Of a stretch of 31,757 nt of DNA, positions 7,352-14,762 are shown piece by piece. The notes under the pieces were generated by a model. It was given only the letters and a program-made list of their open reading frames with translations, was not told the origin of the DNA and did no database searches. Position numbers and translations under genes: made by a program. Each line of letters opens with the position of its first letter. Position 1 is the first letter of the stretch. The DNA is from JBEKHI01 sp050012355 (lineage in GTDB: Bacteria; Actinomycetota; Actinomycetes; Streptosporangiales; Streptosporangiaceae), in NCBI GenBank assembly GCA_050012355.1, contig JBEKHI010000040.1:1-31757 (forward strand). The letters run 5' to 3'.

Positions 7352-8194
7352 CTAAGCCGCCCCGCCAGGATCGATGACGACGCGACTGCGGTCGGCCGGG
7401 TCGATCAGGACGTTAAGCGTGGCTCCGGTCGCGGTGAAGCGCGCTCGCCGTTCCGGAGTGGAGAACGAGATCCGGGTGGTCGCGGTGTACCCGTTGCCGT
7501 CCGGGGGCGTGACATCCAGGGTGATGTCCACGACACCGGCCGGCCCACCGCCGGTCAGGCCGGCCGGGAGGCTCACCCCGTGCGCGGCCAAGACGACCGC
7601 CGTCGCTCGTTGCATGCCGGAGGATCCCCCCAGAGCCGCGGCCGCCTGCTCAGGCGTCGTCCCGCCACCCGGCGCCCCCGGAGCTGCTCGGCCCGGCGCC
7701 CCGGTAACGGTCACGTTCATACCCGAGGCCTGCTGGAACGACGCCAGCATCGACTGGAACTGCGGTGGCAGCTCGCCCGTGATAACCGTCCCGCCAGCGC
7801 CAGCGCCAGCGCCAGGGGCCATCGCCTGGGCCTGAGCCTGAGCTTGCGCCTGTGCCGCCTCACGGCCGCGCTCGCGGCCGGTCGGCACCTCGTCCCATAC
7901 GACGCGGAGCTTCTGCGGATCGGCGCGGTCCACGAGGACCGGCAGCTCCTGCCCCGGGTAAGGCCATTTCTTGGTCGGTGCGGTGCAGTAGTGTTCAACC
8001 GCCGTCGGCGTGATGCCGTCGGCGGTGACGACGCCCTCCATGTTGCAATTGGAATACGCGGCCCCCGGGCTGCTCACGCTGCATGACGTGAGCCGGTATT
8101 TCCCCGGGACCGGATCGGTCAGTCGATGATTACGTAGCCAGTTCCGCGCGCCCACCCCAGAACCCCTCCATGCGGTCGCTTCCGTTCCGATCAT
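7352..8194 (-). CDS. Unrecognised protein with Ala-Gln and Gly-Ala repeats
   Basis: 280 residues of no family I recognise. The N-terminal 100 residues hold four cysteines and 'VPGKYRLTSCSVSS'. A hinge of (Ala-Gln)n and (Gly-Ala)n repeats (about 113-135) and a Gly/Pro linker lead to a beta-rich end, 'VVDITLDVTPPDGNGY'. That end pattern recurs in actinobacterial proteins of unknown function. No signal peptide or membrane helix is seen. ATG 8194 forms an ATGA overlap with the stop of the regulator gene upstream, so the two are co-translated; an in-frame ATG six codons earlier is possible. It may act with the regulator, but this is inference. Confidence 0.6.
   Translation of the reverse strand: MIGTEATAWRGSGVGARNWLRNHRLTDPVPGKYRLTSCSVSSPGAAYSNCNMEGVVTADGITPTAVEHYCTAPTKKWPYPGQELPVLVDRADPQKLRVVWDEVPTGRERGREAAQAQAQAQAQAMAPGAGAGAGGTVITGELPPQFQSMLASFQQASGMNVTVTGAPGRAAPGAPGGGTTPEQAAAALGGSSGMQRATAVVLAAHGVSLPAGLTGGGPAGVVDITLDVTPPDGNGYTATTRISFSTPERRARFTATGATLNVLIDPADRSRVVIDPGGAA
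7792..7853. repeat. Hexanucleotide repeats inside a gene
   Basis: Four copies of CGCCAG (7792-7815) and, after a short gap, five imperfect GCCTGA-like units (7824-7853). On the minus strand they encode the Gly-Ala and Ala-Gln runs. Length changes here keep the frame, so this may be a variable linker. Confidence 0.7.
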
Positions 8195-9522
8195 GCCACG
8201 ACATCGCAGCATAATGGGTGTAAGACCGAACTAACCACAGTCGCCGCCCTGGTCAGCAGCCTGGCGACGGCGACGTTCCCCGAGTGCGGCCGCAGCCGGG
8301 ACCGCATGCCGCGCAGCGCACTGGTGGCACGACCGGACCGCAGCAGCGGATAGTCGTCGAGGAACGCGTGCCAGGTGGCGACCGCCTCCTCCAGGTGCCC
8401 GGTGGCGAGCTGGTGCTCGGCCAGCCGGGCCGTGATAACGGCACGGGAGCGACGCTCATGAACCGGGCGGTGCCGCACCGATTCCGACAGGGCGGTGACG
8501 CTCTCGGCCCGGTCGCCAAGCAACGCGCAGGCCTCCGCGACCTGGTGGTACATGGCGGCCAGGTGATAACCACCCATCGGCGCGGAGACGGGGTCCGCGC
8601 GGCTGTGCAGCCGCTCGGCGGTGCGCAGCGTCGCTAGCGCGCCGCGCCGGTCGTCGGTGGCGGCCTGCGCGACCGCCAGCTGCCCCACGAAGAACGCGTG
8701 CCGTCCTGGCGGCAGAACACGACGGCCAGTACGCGCCGCGTCCTCGGCCAGAGCCAGCGCCTCGCGATGATGGCCCAGGATACCGGCCTGCACCGACAGC
8801 GCCCGCTGCGCGATCGCGTAGCCCGGAGCGTCGCCGTTCTCGGTGGCCAGGTCAAGGGCGGTCAGGTAATAGCGCTGCGCGAGCGCGTGCCGCTCGTCGT
8901 CGAAGCACATGAACGCGCACAAGTAGCTGAGCTGGGTGGCGACGGTGAACATCCTGGCGCGCAGCGCGGGACGGGCGGCCAGCCGCAGCAGGGGAACGAC
9001 GTCGTGAGCCAGGTAGCCCGCGAGCGCGACCCGGGTGCGACCGCCGCCGAACGCGGCGTCGGACTCATCGAAGAGCGCGGCCATCTGCTCGGCTGAGGCG
9101 ATCTGTCCGGCAGTCAGCCGAGACGGCGGATCCGGGACCGAGCACGCTCCTGATGACGTGACCGAGGCGCGCTCCCAGGTCGGCACGGCCAGTGCCGCGA
9201 GGCGGTACGAGCCAACCGCGGAGACCTCCAGCTTGACCGAGGCGGTGTCGGAAGACCGGCGAGCATCCAGCCCAAGCTCGGCGACCGTGACGGTGCGCCG
9301 CAGACCGCGAGACAGCGTCTCCGCCAGCAGGCTGGGCACCGGTCCCCACGGCCGGCGGCCAGCTAGCCAATGCGATACCGCGGACCGGTCGTAACGTAGC
9401 GCGAGCCCCGTCTCCGCGCCCGCCGCGTTCACCTCCCTGGCCAGGCGCGCCTCCGTCCAGCCGGTCTCCGCCAGCAGCCGGCGCAGGACGACATTCGGAG
9501 GCACGATTCGTAAGAGTCTCAT
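8191..9522 (-). CDS. XRE-like regulator with TPR-type sensor, TTA codon
   Basis: 443 residues. Residues 8-75 form a helix-turn-helix ('EARLAREVN', 'YDRSAVSHWLAGRRPWG'). The rest is a helical tetratricopeptide-like array ('YLTALDLATENGDAPGYAIAQ', 'HREALALAEDAARTGR') typical of Streptomyces regulators that sense peptides or partner proteins. ATG 9522 is used; the longer frame would run into the promoter region. Codon 4 is TTA, the rare leucine codon read by bldA tRNA in streptomycetes. The gene diverges from the encapsulin/2-MIB operon across 166 bases and overlaps the next gene by ATGA. It is the likely regulator of the 2-MIB operon. Confidence 0.8.
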   Translation of the reverse strand: MRLLRIVPPNVVLRRLLAETGWTEARLAREVNAAGAETGLALRYDRSAVSHWLAGRRPWGPVPSLLAETLSRGLRRTVTVAELGLDARRSSDTASVKLEVSAVGSYRLAALAVPTWERASVTSSGACSVPDPPSRLTAGQIASAEQMAALFDESDAAFGGGRTRVALAGYLAHDVVPLLRLAARPALRARMFTVATQLSYLCAFMCFDDERHALAQRYYLTALDLATENGDAPGYAIAQRALSVQAGILGHHREALALAEDAARTGRRVLPPGRHAFFVGQLAVAQAATDDRRGALATLRTAERLHSRADPVSAPMGGYHLAAMYHQVAEACALLGDRAESVTALSESVRHRPVHERRSRAVITARLAEHQLATGHLEEAVATWHAFLDDYPLLRSGRATSALRGMRSRLRPHSGNVAVARLLTRAATVVSSVLHPLCCDVVA

Positions 9523-9529
9523 GACTGAG
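9516..9529. promoter_or_regulatory. Palindrome over the regulator start
   Basis: TCTCA-TGAC-TGAGA, a 5-bp inverted repeat with a 4-base centre, covers the ATG of the HTH/TPR regulator. It may be an autoregulatory operator. It is short enough that chance is possible. Confidence 0.3.
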
Positions 9530-9640
9530 AGTGATCTCGCTATACGAAAAACTTCTGTGACGCGTGGGGCAACGCAACATCGCGTCTTCGCGCAACACAT
9601 CCAACGCCGTCCCGGCATAGCCGTCTAACCCCGACCCGTG

Positions 9641-9655
9641 GCTACTTGTAGTAGC
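9641..9655. promoter_or_regulatory. Palindrome upstream of the encapsulin gene
   Basis: GCTACT-TGT-AGTAGC, a perfect 6-bp inverted repeat, lies 33 bases before ATG 9689 and 119 bases from the divergent regulator. It is the best operator candidate for control of the 2-MIB operon. Confidence 0.45.
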
Positions 9656-9688
9656 GACGCAGACACGCAACGGGAGGGCATCTCGCCG

Positions 9689-11110
9689 ATGACAGCAGAG
9701 CCGATCACCGAGCCGACGGCCGAGGCGAACGGGCACAAGCAGCAGAGCCTCAGCACGCAGGCCGCCAGGAACCTGAGCACGACGACCAAGACCGTCCCGC
9801 AGATGCAGGGCATCACGTCCCGCTGGCTGACTCGCACGCTGCCCTGGGTGAACGTCTCGGGCGGCACCTACCGGGTCAACCGCCGCCTCAGCCTGGCGGT
9901 CGGCCGCGGCCGGGTGATGTTCGTCCAGAACGGCGCCGATGACGTGCGGATCATCCCGGAAACGATGCGGGCGCTACCGGTGCTGCGGGGGCTGACGGAC
10001 GATGCGGTGCTCGGGGAACTCGCCGCCAGTTTCACCCCGCGCGAGTTCCAGCCGGGGGAGGTCATTTTCGAGGCCGGGACCCCCATCCAGCAGGCGTACA
10101 TCGTCGCCCACGGCCGGCTTCAGCGCCTCGGGACCGGCAAGTACGGCGGCACCGACGTCCTGGGCACCCTGACCGACGGGGACCAGCTCGGCGACGACGG
10201 ACTCGGCCAGGCGGATCCGCTCTGGCCGTACACGGTGAAGGCGGTGACCGCCGGGACGGTCATGGTCCTTCCCTGGTCCAGGTACGAGGAGATCGCCGCT
10301 CAATCGGCCGCGCTGCGGGACCAGGTCGCCTGGTTCCTGGAGAACTCCAAGAAGCCAACCGACAGTCACGGCCAGGCCAGCGTCGACCTGGCGGCTGGTC
10401 GCGACGGTGAGTACGCGTTGCCGGGGACGTTCGTCGATTACGACCTCGAGCCGCGCGAATATCAGCTCAGCGTGGCGCAGACGGTGCTGCAGGTGCACAG
10501 CCGGGTCGCTGATCTCTACAACAACCCGATGAACCAGTTCCAGCAGCAGTTGCGGCTCACCGTCGAGGCGATACGCGAGCGCCGGGAGTCGGAGCTCGTC
10601 AACAACCGCGAGTTCGGGCTGCTGCACAACACGGCGTACGACCAGCGCATCAGCACCTGGTCAGGACCGCCGACGCCAGACGATATGGACGATCTGCTGA
10701 CCATGCGGCGCGGGACGCGGGTGTTCTTCGCGCACCCGAAGGCGATCGCCGCGTTGTTCCGCGAATGCAGCAAACGGGGACTGACGGTGGACACCACCAC
10801 GATCGACGGCCACGCGGTGCCCGCCTGGCGTGGCGTCCCGTTGCTGCCGTGCGGCAAGATCCCGGTCTCGGACGGCCAGACCAGCTCGATCATCGCGCTG
10901 CGTACCGGTGAGGAGGACCAGGGGGTGGTCGGCCTGCATCAGGAGGGCATCCCCGATGAGTATGAGCCGAGCCTGAACGTCCGTTTCATGGGGATCGACA
11001 GCACGTCGATCATGAACTACCTGGTCAGTGCCTATTACTCGGTGGCGATCCTGGTTCCCGACGCCTGCGGAATCCTGGAGAACGTCGACATCGCAGCGGC
11101 TAGGTCGTGA
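9689..11110 (+). CDS. Family 2B encapsulin shell protein with cNMP-binding domain
   Basis: 473 residues. The N-terminal arm ('LSTQAARNLSTTTKTVPQMQ', 'SRWLTRTLPWVNVSGGTYRV') is the signature of family 2 encapsulins. A cyclic-nucleotide-binding-like domain (about 95-210: 'FQPGEVIFEAGTPIQQAYIV' and a 'GDQLGDDGLG' loop) is inserted, which marks subfamily 2B. The HK97-type shell core follows (about 250-473). Such proteins self-assemble into nanocompartments; the Streptomyces relatives are EshA/EshB. GGGAGG at 9672-9677 supports ATG 9689. The cyclase gene begins 4 bases after the stop, as in known 2-MIB loci, so the shell should enclose the cyclase. Whether cAMP binds is not settled by the sequence. 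Confidence 0.93.
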   Translation: MTAEPITEPTAEANGHKQQSLSTQAARNLSTTTKTVPQMQGITSRWLTRTLPWVNVSGGTYRVNRRLSLAVGRGRVMFVQNGADDVRIIPETMRALPVLRGLTDDAVLGELAASFTPREFQPGEVIFEAGTPIQQAYIVAHGRLQRLGTGKYGGTDVLGTLTDGDQLGDDGLGQADPLWPYTVKAVTAGTVMVLPWSRYEEIAAQSAALRDQVAWFLENSKKPTDSHGQASVDLAAGRDGEYALPGTFVDYDLEPREYQLSVAQTVLQVHSRVADLYNNPMNQFQQQLRLTVEAIRERRESELVNNREFGLLHNTAYDQRISTWSGPPTPDDMDDLLTMRRGTRVFFAHPKAIAALFRECSKRGLTVDTTTIDGHAVPAWRGVPLLPCGKIPVSDGQTSSIIALRTGEEDQGVVGLHQEGIPDEYEPSLNVRFMGIDSTSIMNYLVSAYYSVAILVPDACGILENVDIAAARS

Positions 11111-11114
11111 CGCG

Positions 11115-12188
11115 ATGAACACGACGCTCTTCGGCCCGACCGGACCCGGAACCTCCGCGGCCCGCATCCTGGAAGCGCTCCGCCCGAGCCCCCCGCCCGC
11201 CGCTGACGAAAACGAGACGCAGGAAACCCGAGGCGGCCTGCGCATCCCCGAGCTGTACTGTCCGGAGCCGCTGCGCGACGATCCCGCGCTCGGCGAGGCG
11301 GTCAACGAGGGACTGGTCGCCTGGGCCGCCGAGATCGGTATCTACGCCGGCAAGCTCGACAAGCTACGCTCGCACAACTTCGGGCGGCTGATGATGCTCG
11401 GCCACCCCGACTGCGACGACCCCGACCGGCTGCTGGCCGCGGCGCGCTGCGGGCTGTCGGAGTGGTCGGTCGACGATCACTACGTGGACATCGAGGGCGA
11501 CGACGCGGAGCCCGAACTGATCGGCCTGCGGCTCGCGCTCGCCCACGCGGTCGTCGACCCGGTGCGGCTGCCCCCCAGGTACATGGCCGACTTCGAGAAG
11601 GTCGTGGCCAGCGATCCCGTGCTCAAGGCGTTCCGCTCCTGCCTGGCCCACCTGCAGCGGTACGCGAGTACCACCCAGGTCGCCAGGCTGCGGCACGAGC
11701 TCGCGGTCATGTTCGTCGCCTACGGCCAGGAAGCGGAGTGGCGCGCGCACAAGCGCAGGCCTCCGGTGTGGGAGTACCTGCTGCACCGCTACGAGAACGC
11801 GTTCTTTCCCTGCATGGTGCTCGTGGACCCGATCGGCGGCTACGAACTGCCGCCGCAGGAGTTCGCGAATCCGGCGGTCCGCCGCGTCTACCTGCTGGCA
11901 GGCGTGGCGACCGTGATGCTCAACGACATCTACTCGATGGGGGTGGAGGACCCCACCGACACCAACCTGCCCCAGCTGATCGTAGAGGAGGAGAACTGCT
12001 CGCTCCAGGAAGCGGTGGACCGTTCCGCTCAGATGCACAACGAGATGATGCACACCTACGAGACGGAGGCGGCGATTCTCGGCGCGTCCGGTTCGCCGGA
12101 GCTGCGCCGCTTCTTCGCGGGCGTCTGGGCGTGGATGGGCGGAGCGAAGCGGTGGCACGCGACCTCACCACGTTACCAGCAAGCATGA
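11115..12188 (+). CDS. 2-methylisoborneol synthase (terpene cyclase)
   Basis: 357 residues, class I terpene cyclase. The Asp-rich Mg-binding motif is D120-D-H-Y-V-D125 and the NSE motif is N270-D-I-Y-S274-x3-E278, both intact. It should cyclise 2-methyl-GPP to 2-MIB, the earthy odorant. The first 40 residues are disordered and Pro-rich and contain 'LFGPTGPGTSAAR'. From memory this conserved stretch in actinobacterial 2-MIB synthases directs loading into family 2B encapsulins. The gene sits between the shell gene and the GPP methyltransferase, with which it overlaps by ATGA. A product variant such as 2-methylenebornane cannot be excluded. Confidence 0.9.
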   Translation: MNTTLFGPTGPGTSAARILEALRPSPPPAADENETQETRGGLRIPELYCPEPLRDDPALGEAVNEGLVAWAAEIGIYAGKLDKLRSHNFGRLMMLGHPDCDDPDRLLAAARCGLSEWSVDDHYVDIEGDDAEPELIGLRLALAHAVVDPVRLPPRYMADFEKVVASDPVLKAFRSCLAHLQRYASTTQVARLRHELAVMFVAYGQEAEWRAHKRRPPVWEYLLHRYENAFFPCMVLVDPIGGYELPPQEFANPAVRRVYLLAGVATVMLNDIYSMGVEDPTDTNLPQLIVEEENCSLQEAVDRSAQMHNEMMHTYETEAAILGASGSPELRRFFAGVWAWMGGAKRWHATSPRYQQA

Positions 12189-13069
12189 AAAGCCATTCAT
12201 ATCAAAACGAAGGGGAGTATCTGTCCATGGCAGCGCCGGTCCTCAACAGTCGTTACCAGCAATCGATCGCCGACTACTGGAACGCGGAGCGGAACCCAGT
12301 CAACCTTCGTCTCGGTGACGTGGACGGCACCTACCATCATCACTACGGCATCGGCGATGTGAACTGGTCCGTCCTCGACGGGCCAGAGCAGGGCGCCCAG
12401 GAGCGGATCACGGCGGAGATGCACCGCCTGGAGTGCGCCCAGGCCGACCTGCTGGTCAGCCACCTCGGCGCGGTCCAGCCGCCGGACCGGGTCATGGACG
12501 CCGGGTCGGGCCGCGGCGGCACGAGCTTCGTCGCCAACCTGCGGTACGGCTGCCGGGTGGACGGCGTGTCGATCTCCGAATCCCAGGTCGCCTTCGCCAA
12601 CGAGCAGGCCAGGAAGCGCGGAGTCGACGACAGGGTGCGGTTCCACTTCAAGAACATGCTGGATACCGGGTTCGAGACGGCATCGTTCCAGGCGATCTGG
12701 AACAACGAGAGCACGATGTACGTCGAGCTGTCGCTGCTGTTCGGCGAGCATTCGCGGCTGCTGCGCCGCGGGGGCAGATACGTCACCATCACCGGCTGCT
12801 ACAACGACGCCTACGGGCTGCCGTCGCGGGCGGTCAGCGAGATCAACGCGCACTACATCTGCGACATCCACCCGCGTAGCACGTACTTCAAGGAGATGGC
12901 GGCGAACCGCCTGGTGCCCGTCGCCGTCGTCGACCTCACCGCGGCCACCATCCCGTACTGGGAACTGCGCGCCAAATCATCCCTCGCCACCGGGATCGAG
13001 ACGGCCTTCCTCGACGCCTACACCGGCGGCAGCTTCCAGTACCTGCTGATCGCCGCCGACCGGGTCTAG
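12185..13069 (+). CDS. Geranyl diphosphate 2-C-methyltransferase
   Basis: 294 residues, SAM-dependent. 'YWNAERNPVNLRLGDVDGTY' followed by 'HHHYGIGDV' is diagnostic for GPP C-methyltransferase, and 'VMDAGSGRGG' is SAM motif I. It makes 2-methyl-GPP, the cyclase substrate. ATG 12185 overlaps the cyclase stop (ATGA) and gives a typical family length. ATG 12227, preceded by AGGGGAG at 12211-12217, is an equally plausible start, giving 280 residues. The stop lies inside a 17-bp tandem duplication. This is the last gene of the 2-MIB operon and is followed by a strong hairpin. Confidence 0.93.
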   Translation: MKSHSYQNEGEYLSMAAPVLNSRYQQSIADYWNAERNPVNLRLGDVDGTYHHHYGIGDVNWSVLDGPEQGAQERITAEMHRLECAQADLLVSHLGAVQPPDRVMDAGSGRGGTSFVANLRYGCRVDGVSISESQVAFANEQARKRGVDDRVRFHFKNMLDTGFETASFQAIWNNESTMYVELSLLFGEHSRLLRRGGRYVTITGCYNDAYGLPSRAVSEINAHYICDIHPRSTYFKEMAANRLVPVAVVDLTAATIPYWELRAKSSLATGIETAFLDAYTGGSFQYLLIAADRV

Positions 13070-13087
13070 CCGCCGACCGGGTCTAGC
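13054..13087. repeat. 17-bp tandem duplication over a stop codon
   Basis: The unit CGCCGACCGGGTCTAGC occurs twice, back to back (13054-13070, 13071-13087). The first copy holds the last codons and TAG stop of the methyltransferase. The second copy duplicates them outside the gene, a recent slippage event. Confidence 0.85.
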
Positions 13088-13104
13088 CCGCGCCGGCCCG
13101 AGCC

Positions 13105-13156
13105 TGGTGGGTGCTGCACTGCCCAGCGAAGAGTCAGGGTAGTGCAGCACCCACCA
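13105..13156 (+). terminator. 20-bp hairpin ending the 2-MIB operon (contains repeat copy 2)
   Basis: The left arm 13105-13124 pairs with the right arm 13137-13156 over a 12-base loop, with one G-U pair in 20. No U-tract follows. The right arm and following bases (13138-13159) are identical to 153-174, so this terminator is, or contains, a dispersed repeat. The next gene starts at 13184. Confidence 0.75.
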
Positions 13157-13183
13157 TAAAAGTCGAACTGGCATTATGAGGGG

Positions 13184-14338
13184 ATGCGGGTACTCGTAAC
13201 CGGTCATAGCGGTCATGTCGGCGGTCCGGTGACCGCCCACCTGAAGGGCCTCGGCCATGACGTCGTGGGGTTTGACCGAGTCGAAGGCGACGATCTCCTT
13301 GACCTCGCCGCGGTAAAGCAAGCCGCGGCGGGCTGCGCCGCGATCGTCCACCTCGGGGCTCTCGCGCATGACACCGCGGGCAGCCCGGAGGACATCATGT
13401 CCGTGAACGTGCAGGGCACCTGGCACGTCCTGCTGGCCGCCGAGGCCGCGGGGGCGCAGCGGGTGATCCATTTCTCCAGCGCCCAGGTGTTCGGGACCGC
13501 CGAAGGGGAGAGCCTTCCCGGCTACTTCCCGATCGACGACGAGCACCCGCGGCGGCCGACCCGCCCGTATGGCCTGTCCAAGCTGCTATCCGAGGACCTG
13601 TGCGCGGGCTTCACCGCCAGGACGGGTATCCCCACCGTGTCGCTGCGGCCGGTCTGGGTCTGGGATCGGAGCATGTACCAGCGGATCGAGGAGCGCTGGC
13701 GGGCCGACCCGCGTTCGGAATGGGTGCCGACCTGGGATTACGGCGGGTTCGTCGACGTCCGCGATGTCGCCACCGCCGTCGAGCGCGCGCTGACGGTGCC
13801 GCTGACCGGGTATCACGGCCTGCTGCTGTGCGCCGCCGACGTAGCCGCCACCGAGCCCAGCATGGTCCTGGCCGGCCGGGCCGCCGCCGACGTCCTGGTC
13901 AACGACCCCGCCCGTTACGAGCGTGACCCGTGGGCCTCGATGATCGACTGCTCGGCCGCCGAACGCGTACTCGGCTGGCGCCCCACCCGCCGCTGGTCCA
14001 ACCGCGGCAAGTTATCAACTCGCCCGCCGCGAGCGCATACCGCGCATACGCGACATCCCGCCGCGTGCAGGAACTTTCCCGGTGCCAGCGATGGCCCACC
14101 GCTGGCGTTATGGCGCTATCGATGGCCCATCGCTGGCGTTGGGGAGCGGGGTGGGAGAGCGGGGTGGGAGAGTGGGGTGCGGAGTGCGGGTGCGGAGTGC
14201 GGGCGCGCCGCACGTCTCGTTTGGGTAATTAATCCGCGTGAGTGGCGAATAGACCTGTATCGTCCGGTGCGTGAGCGGGGAATACGACGGTGCTCACGCA
14301 CGCCCGGTGGGTCTGGCCAGGCTGCGGAACGCCATTAA
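13184..14338 (+). CDS. NAD-dependent epimerase/dehydratase with decayed C-terminal tail
   Basis: An extended SDR. The Rossmann motif 'VLVTGHSGHVGG' is at residue 3, 'FSSAQVFG' near 98, and the catalytic 'YGLSK' near 128. It acts on nucleotide sugars or similar substrates with NAD(P). Family similarity ends at 'VLGWRPTRRWSN' (about residue 272, base 14000). The remaining 110 or so residues read through direct and 13-bp tandem repeats, contain two TTA codons, lose the G/C third-position bias and overlap the next gene by 68 bases. The ancestral stop was probably lost and the tail is non-homologous. The upstream hairpin separates it from the 2-MIB operon. Confidence 0.75.
   Translation: MRVLVTGHSGHVGGPVTAHLKGLGHDVVGFDRVEGDDLLDLAAVKQAAAGCAAIVHLGALAHDTAGSPEDIMSVNVQGTWHVLLAAEAAGAQRVIHFSSAQVFGTAEGESLPGYFPIDDEHPRRPTRPYGLSKLLSEDLCAGFTARTGIPTVSLRPVWVWDRSMYQRIEERWRADPRSEWVPTWDYGGFVDVRDVATAVERALTVPLTGYHGLLLCAADVAATEPSMVLAGRAAADVLVNDPARYERDPWASMIDCSAAERVLGWRPTRRWSNRGKLSTRPPRAHTAHTRHPAACRNFPGASDGPPLALWRYRWPIAGVGERGGRAGWESGVRSAGAECGRAARLVWVINPREWRIDLYRPVRERGIRRCSRTPGGSGQAAERH
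14089..14206. repeat. Direct and 13-bp tandem repeats
   Basis: A 21-bp direct repeat with one mismatch occurs at 14089-14109 and 14120-14140; each copy is itself partly palindromic (CGATGG...CCATCG). It is followed by G-rich units of about 13 bp (GAGCGGGGTGGGA twice, then variants) to about 14206. The block lies in the non-homologous tail of the epimerase gene and was probably intergenic. Confidence 0.75.
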
Positions 14339-14762
14339 CCACCGGCTAGAGGAAGTCAGCTTCCGGACGGGCATGATTTTCGGAGTCGTCGTGCTGGCAA
14401 TCGGCGTCGCCGTCATCGTGGCGGCGACCATGATGCCGAGCAACGGCCAGACCGATGGCCATCAAACCGCGGTCGCGGCGGCTAGTGCCAAGGCGCGAAG
14501 ATCCGCCGTCCCGGCAGCGACGACGTCCAGCCCGCTACGGTCACCGTCGCAATCCGCGATGCCAACCGCGGCGGCCGCGTCGGCGGTGCCGAGTACGAGC
14601 GCGCCCGCCCCGAACGCCACTGCGGTCGCCAGTTCCACCGCGGCATCGCCGAGTCCCTCCCCGTCCACGGCGGCCCCGACCCAGAGCCCGACGCCATCGC
14701 CGACGCCGACGCCGCCCGGCTGCTGGAACCGGCACCACTGCGGCCGCCATAACCGGCGCTGA
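14271..14762 (+). CDS. Single-TM protein with Ser/Pro/Thr-rich outer region
   Basis: 163 residues with a GTG start. One membrane helix lies at about residues 34-54 ('MIFGVVVLAIGVAVIVAATM'). A long Ala/Ser/Pro/Thr tail with 'SPTPSPTPTPPGCW' and two closing cysteines follows, resembling cell-wall-spanning linkers. Third-position G/C is high across the tail, which supports this strand as coding. The minus strand is also open here, because the GGDEF/EAL gene reads through it. The function is unknown; surface exposure is inference. Confidence 0.55.
   Translation: MSGEYDGAHARPVGLARLRNAINHRLEEVSFRTGMIFGVVVLAIGVAVIVAATMMPSNGQTDGHQTAVAAASAKARRSAVPAATTSSPLRSPSQSAMPTAAAASAVPSTSAPAPNATAVASSTAASPSPSPSTAAPTQSPTPSPTPTPPGCWNRHHCGRHNRR

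Noticed and set aside
11462..12184. Long + strand frame inside the cyclase gene joined to the methyltransferase frame
   Set aside because: The Arg/Gly/Ala-rich translation is a shifted reading of the cyclase; the methyltransferase begins at 12185 or 12227.
14089..14206. CRISPR array
   Set aside because: Repeats are short, G-rich and adjacent, with no uniform spacers and no cas genes.
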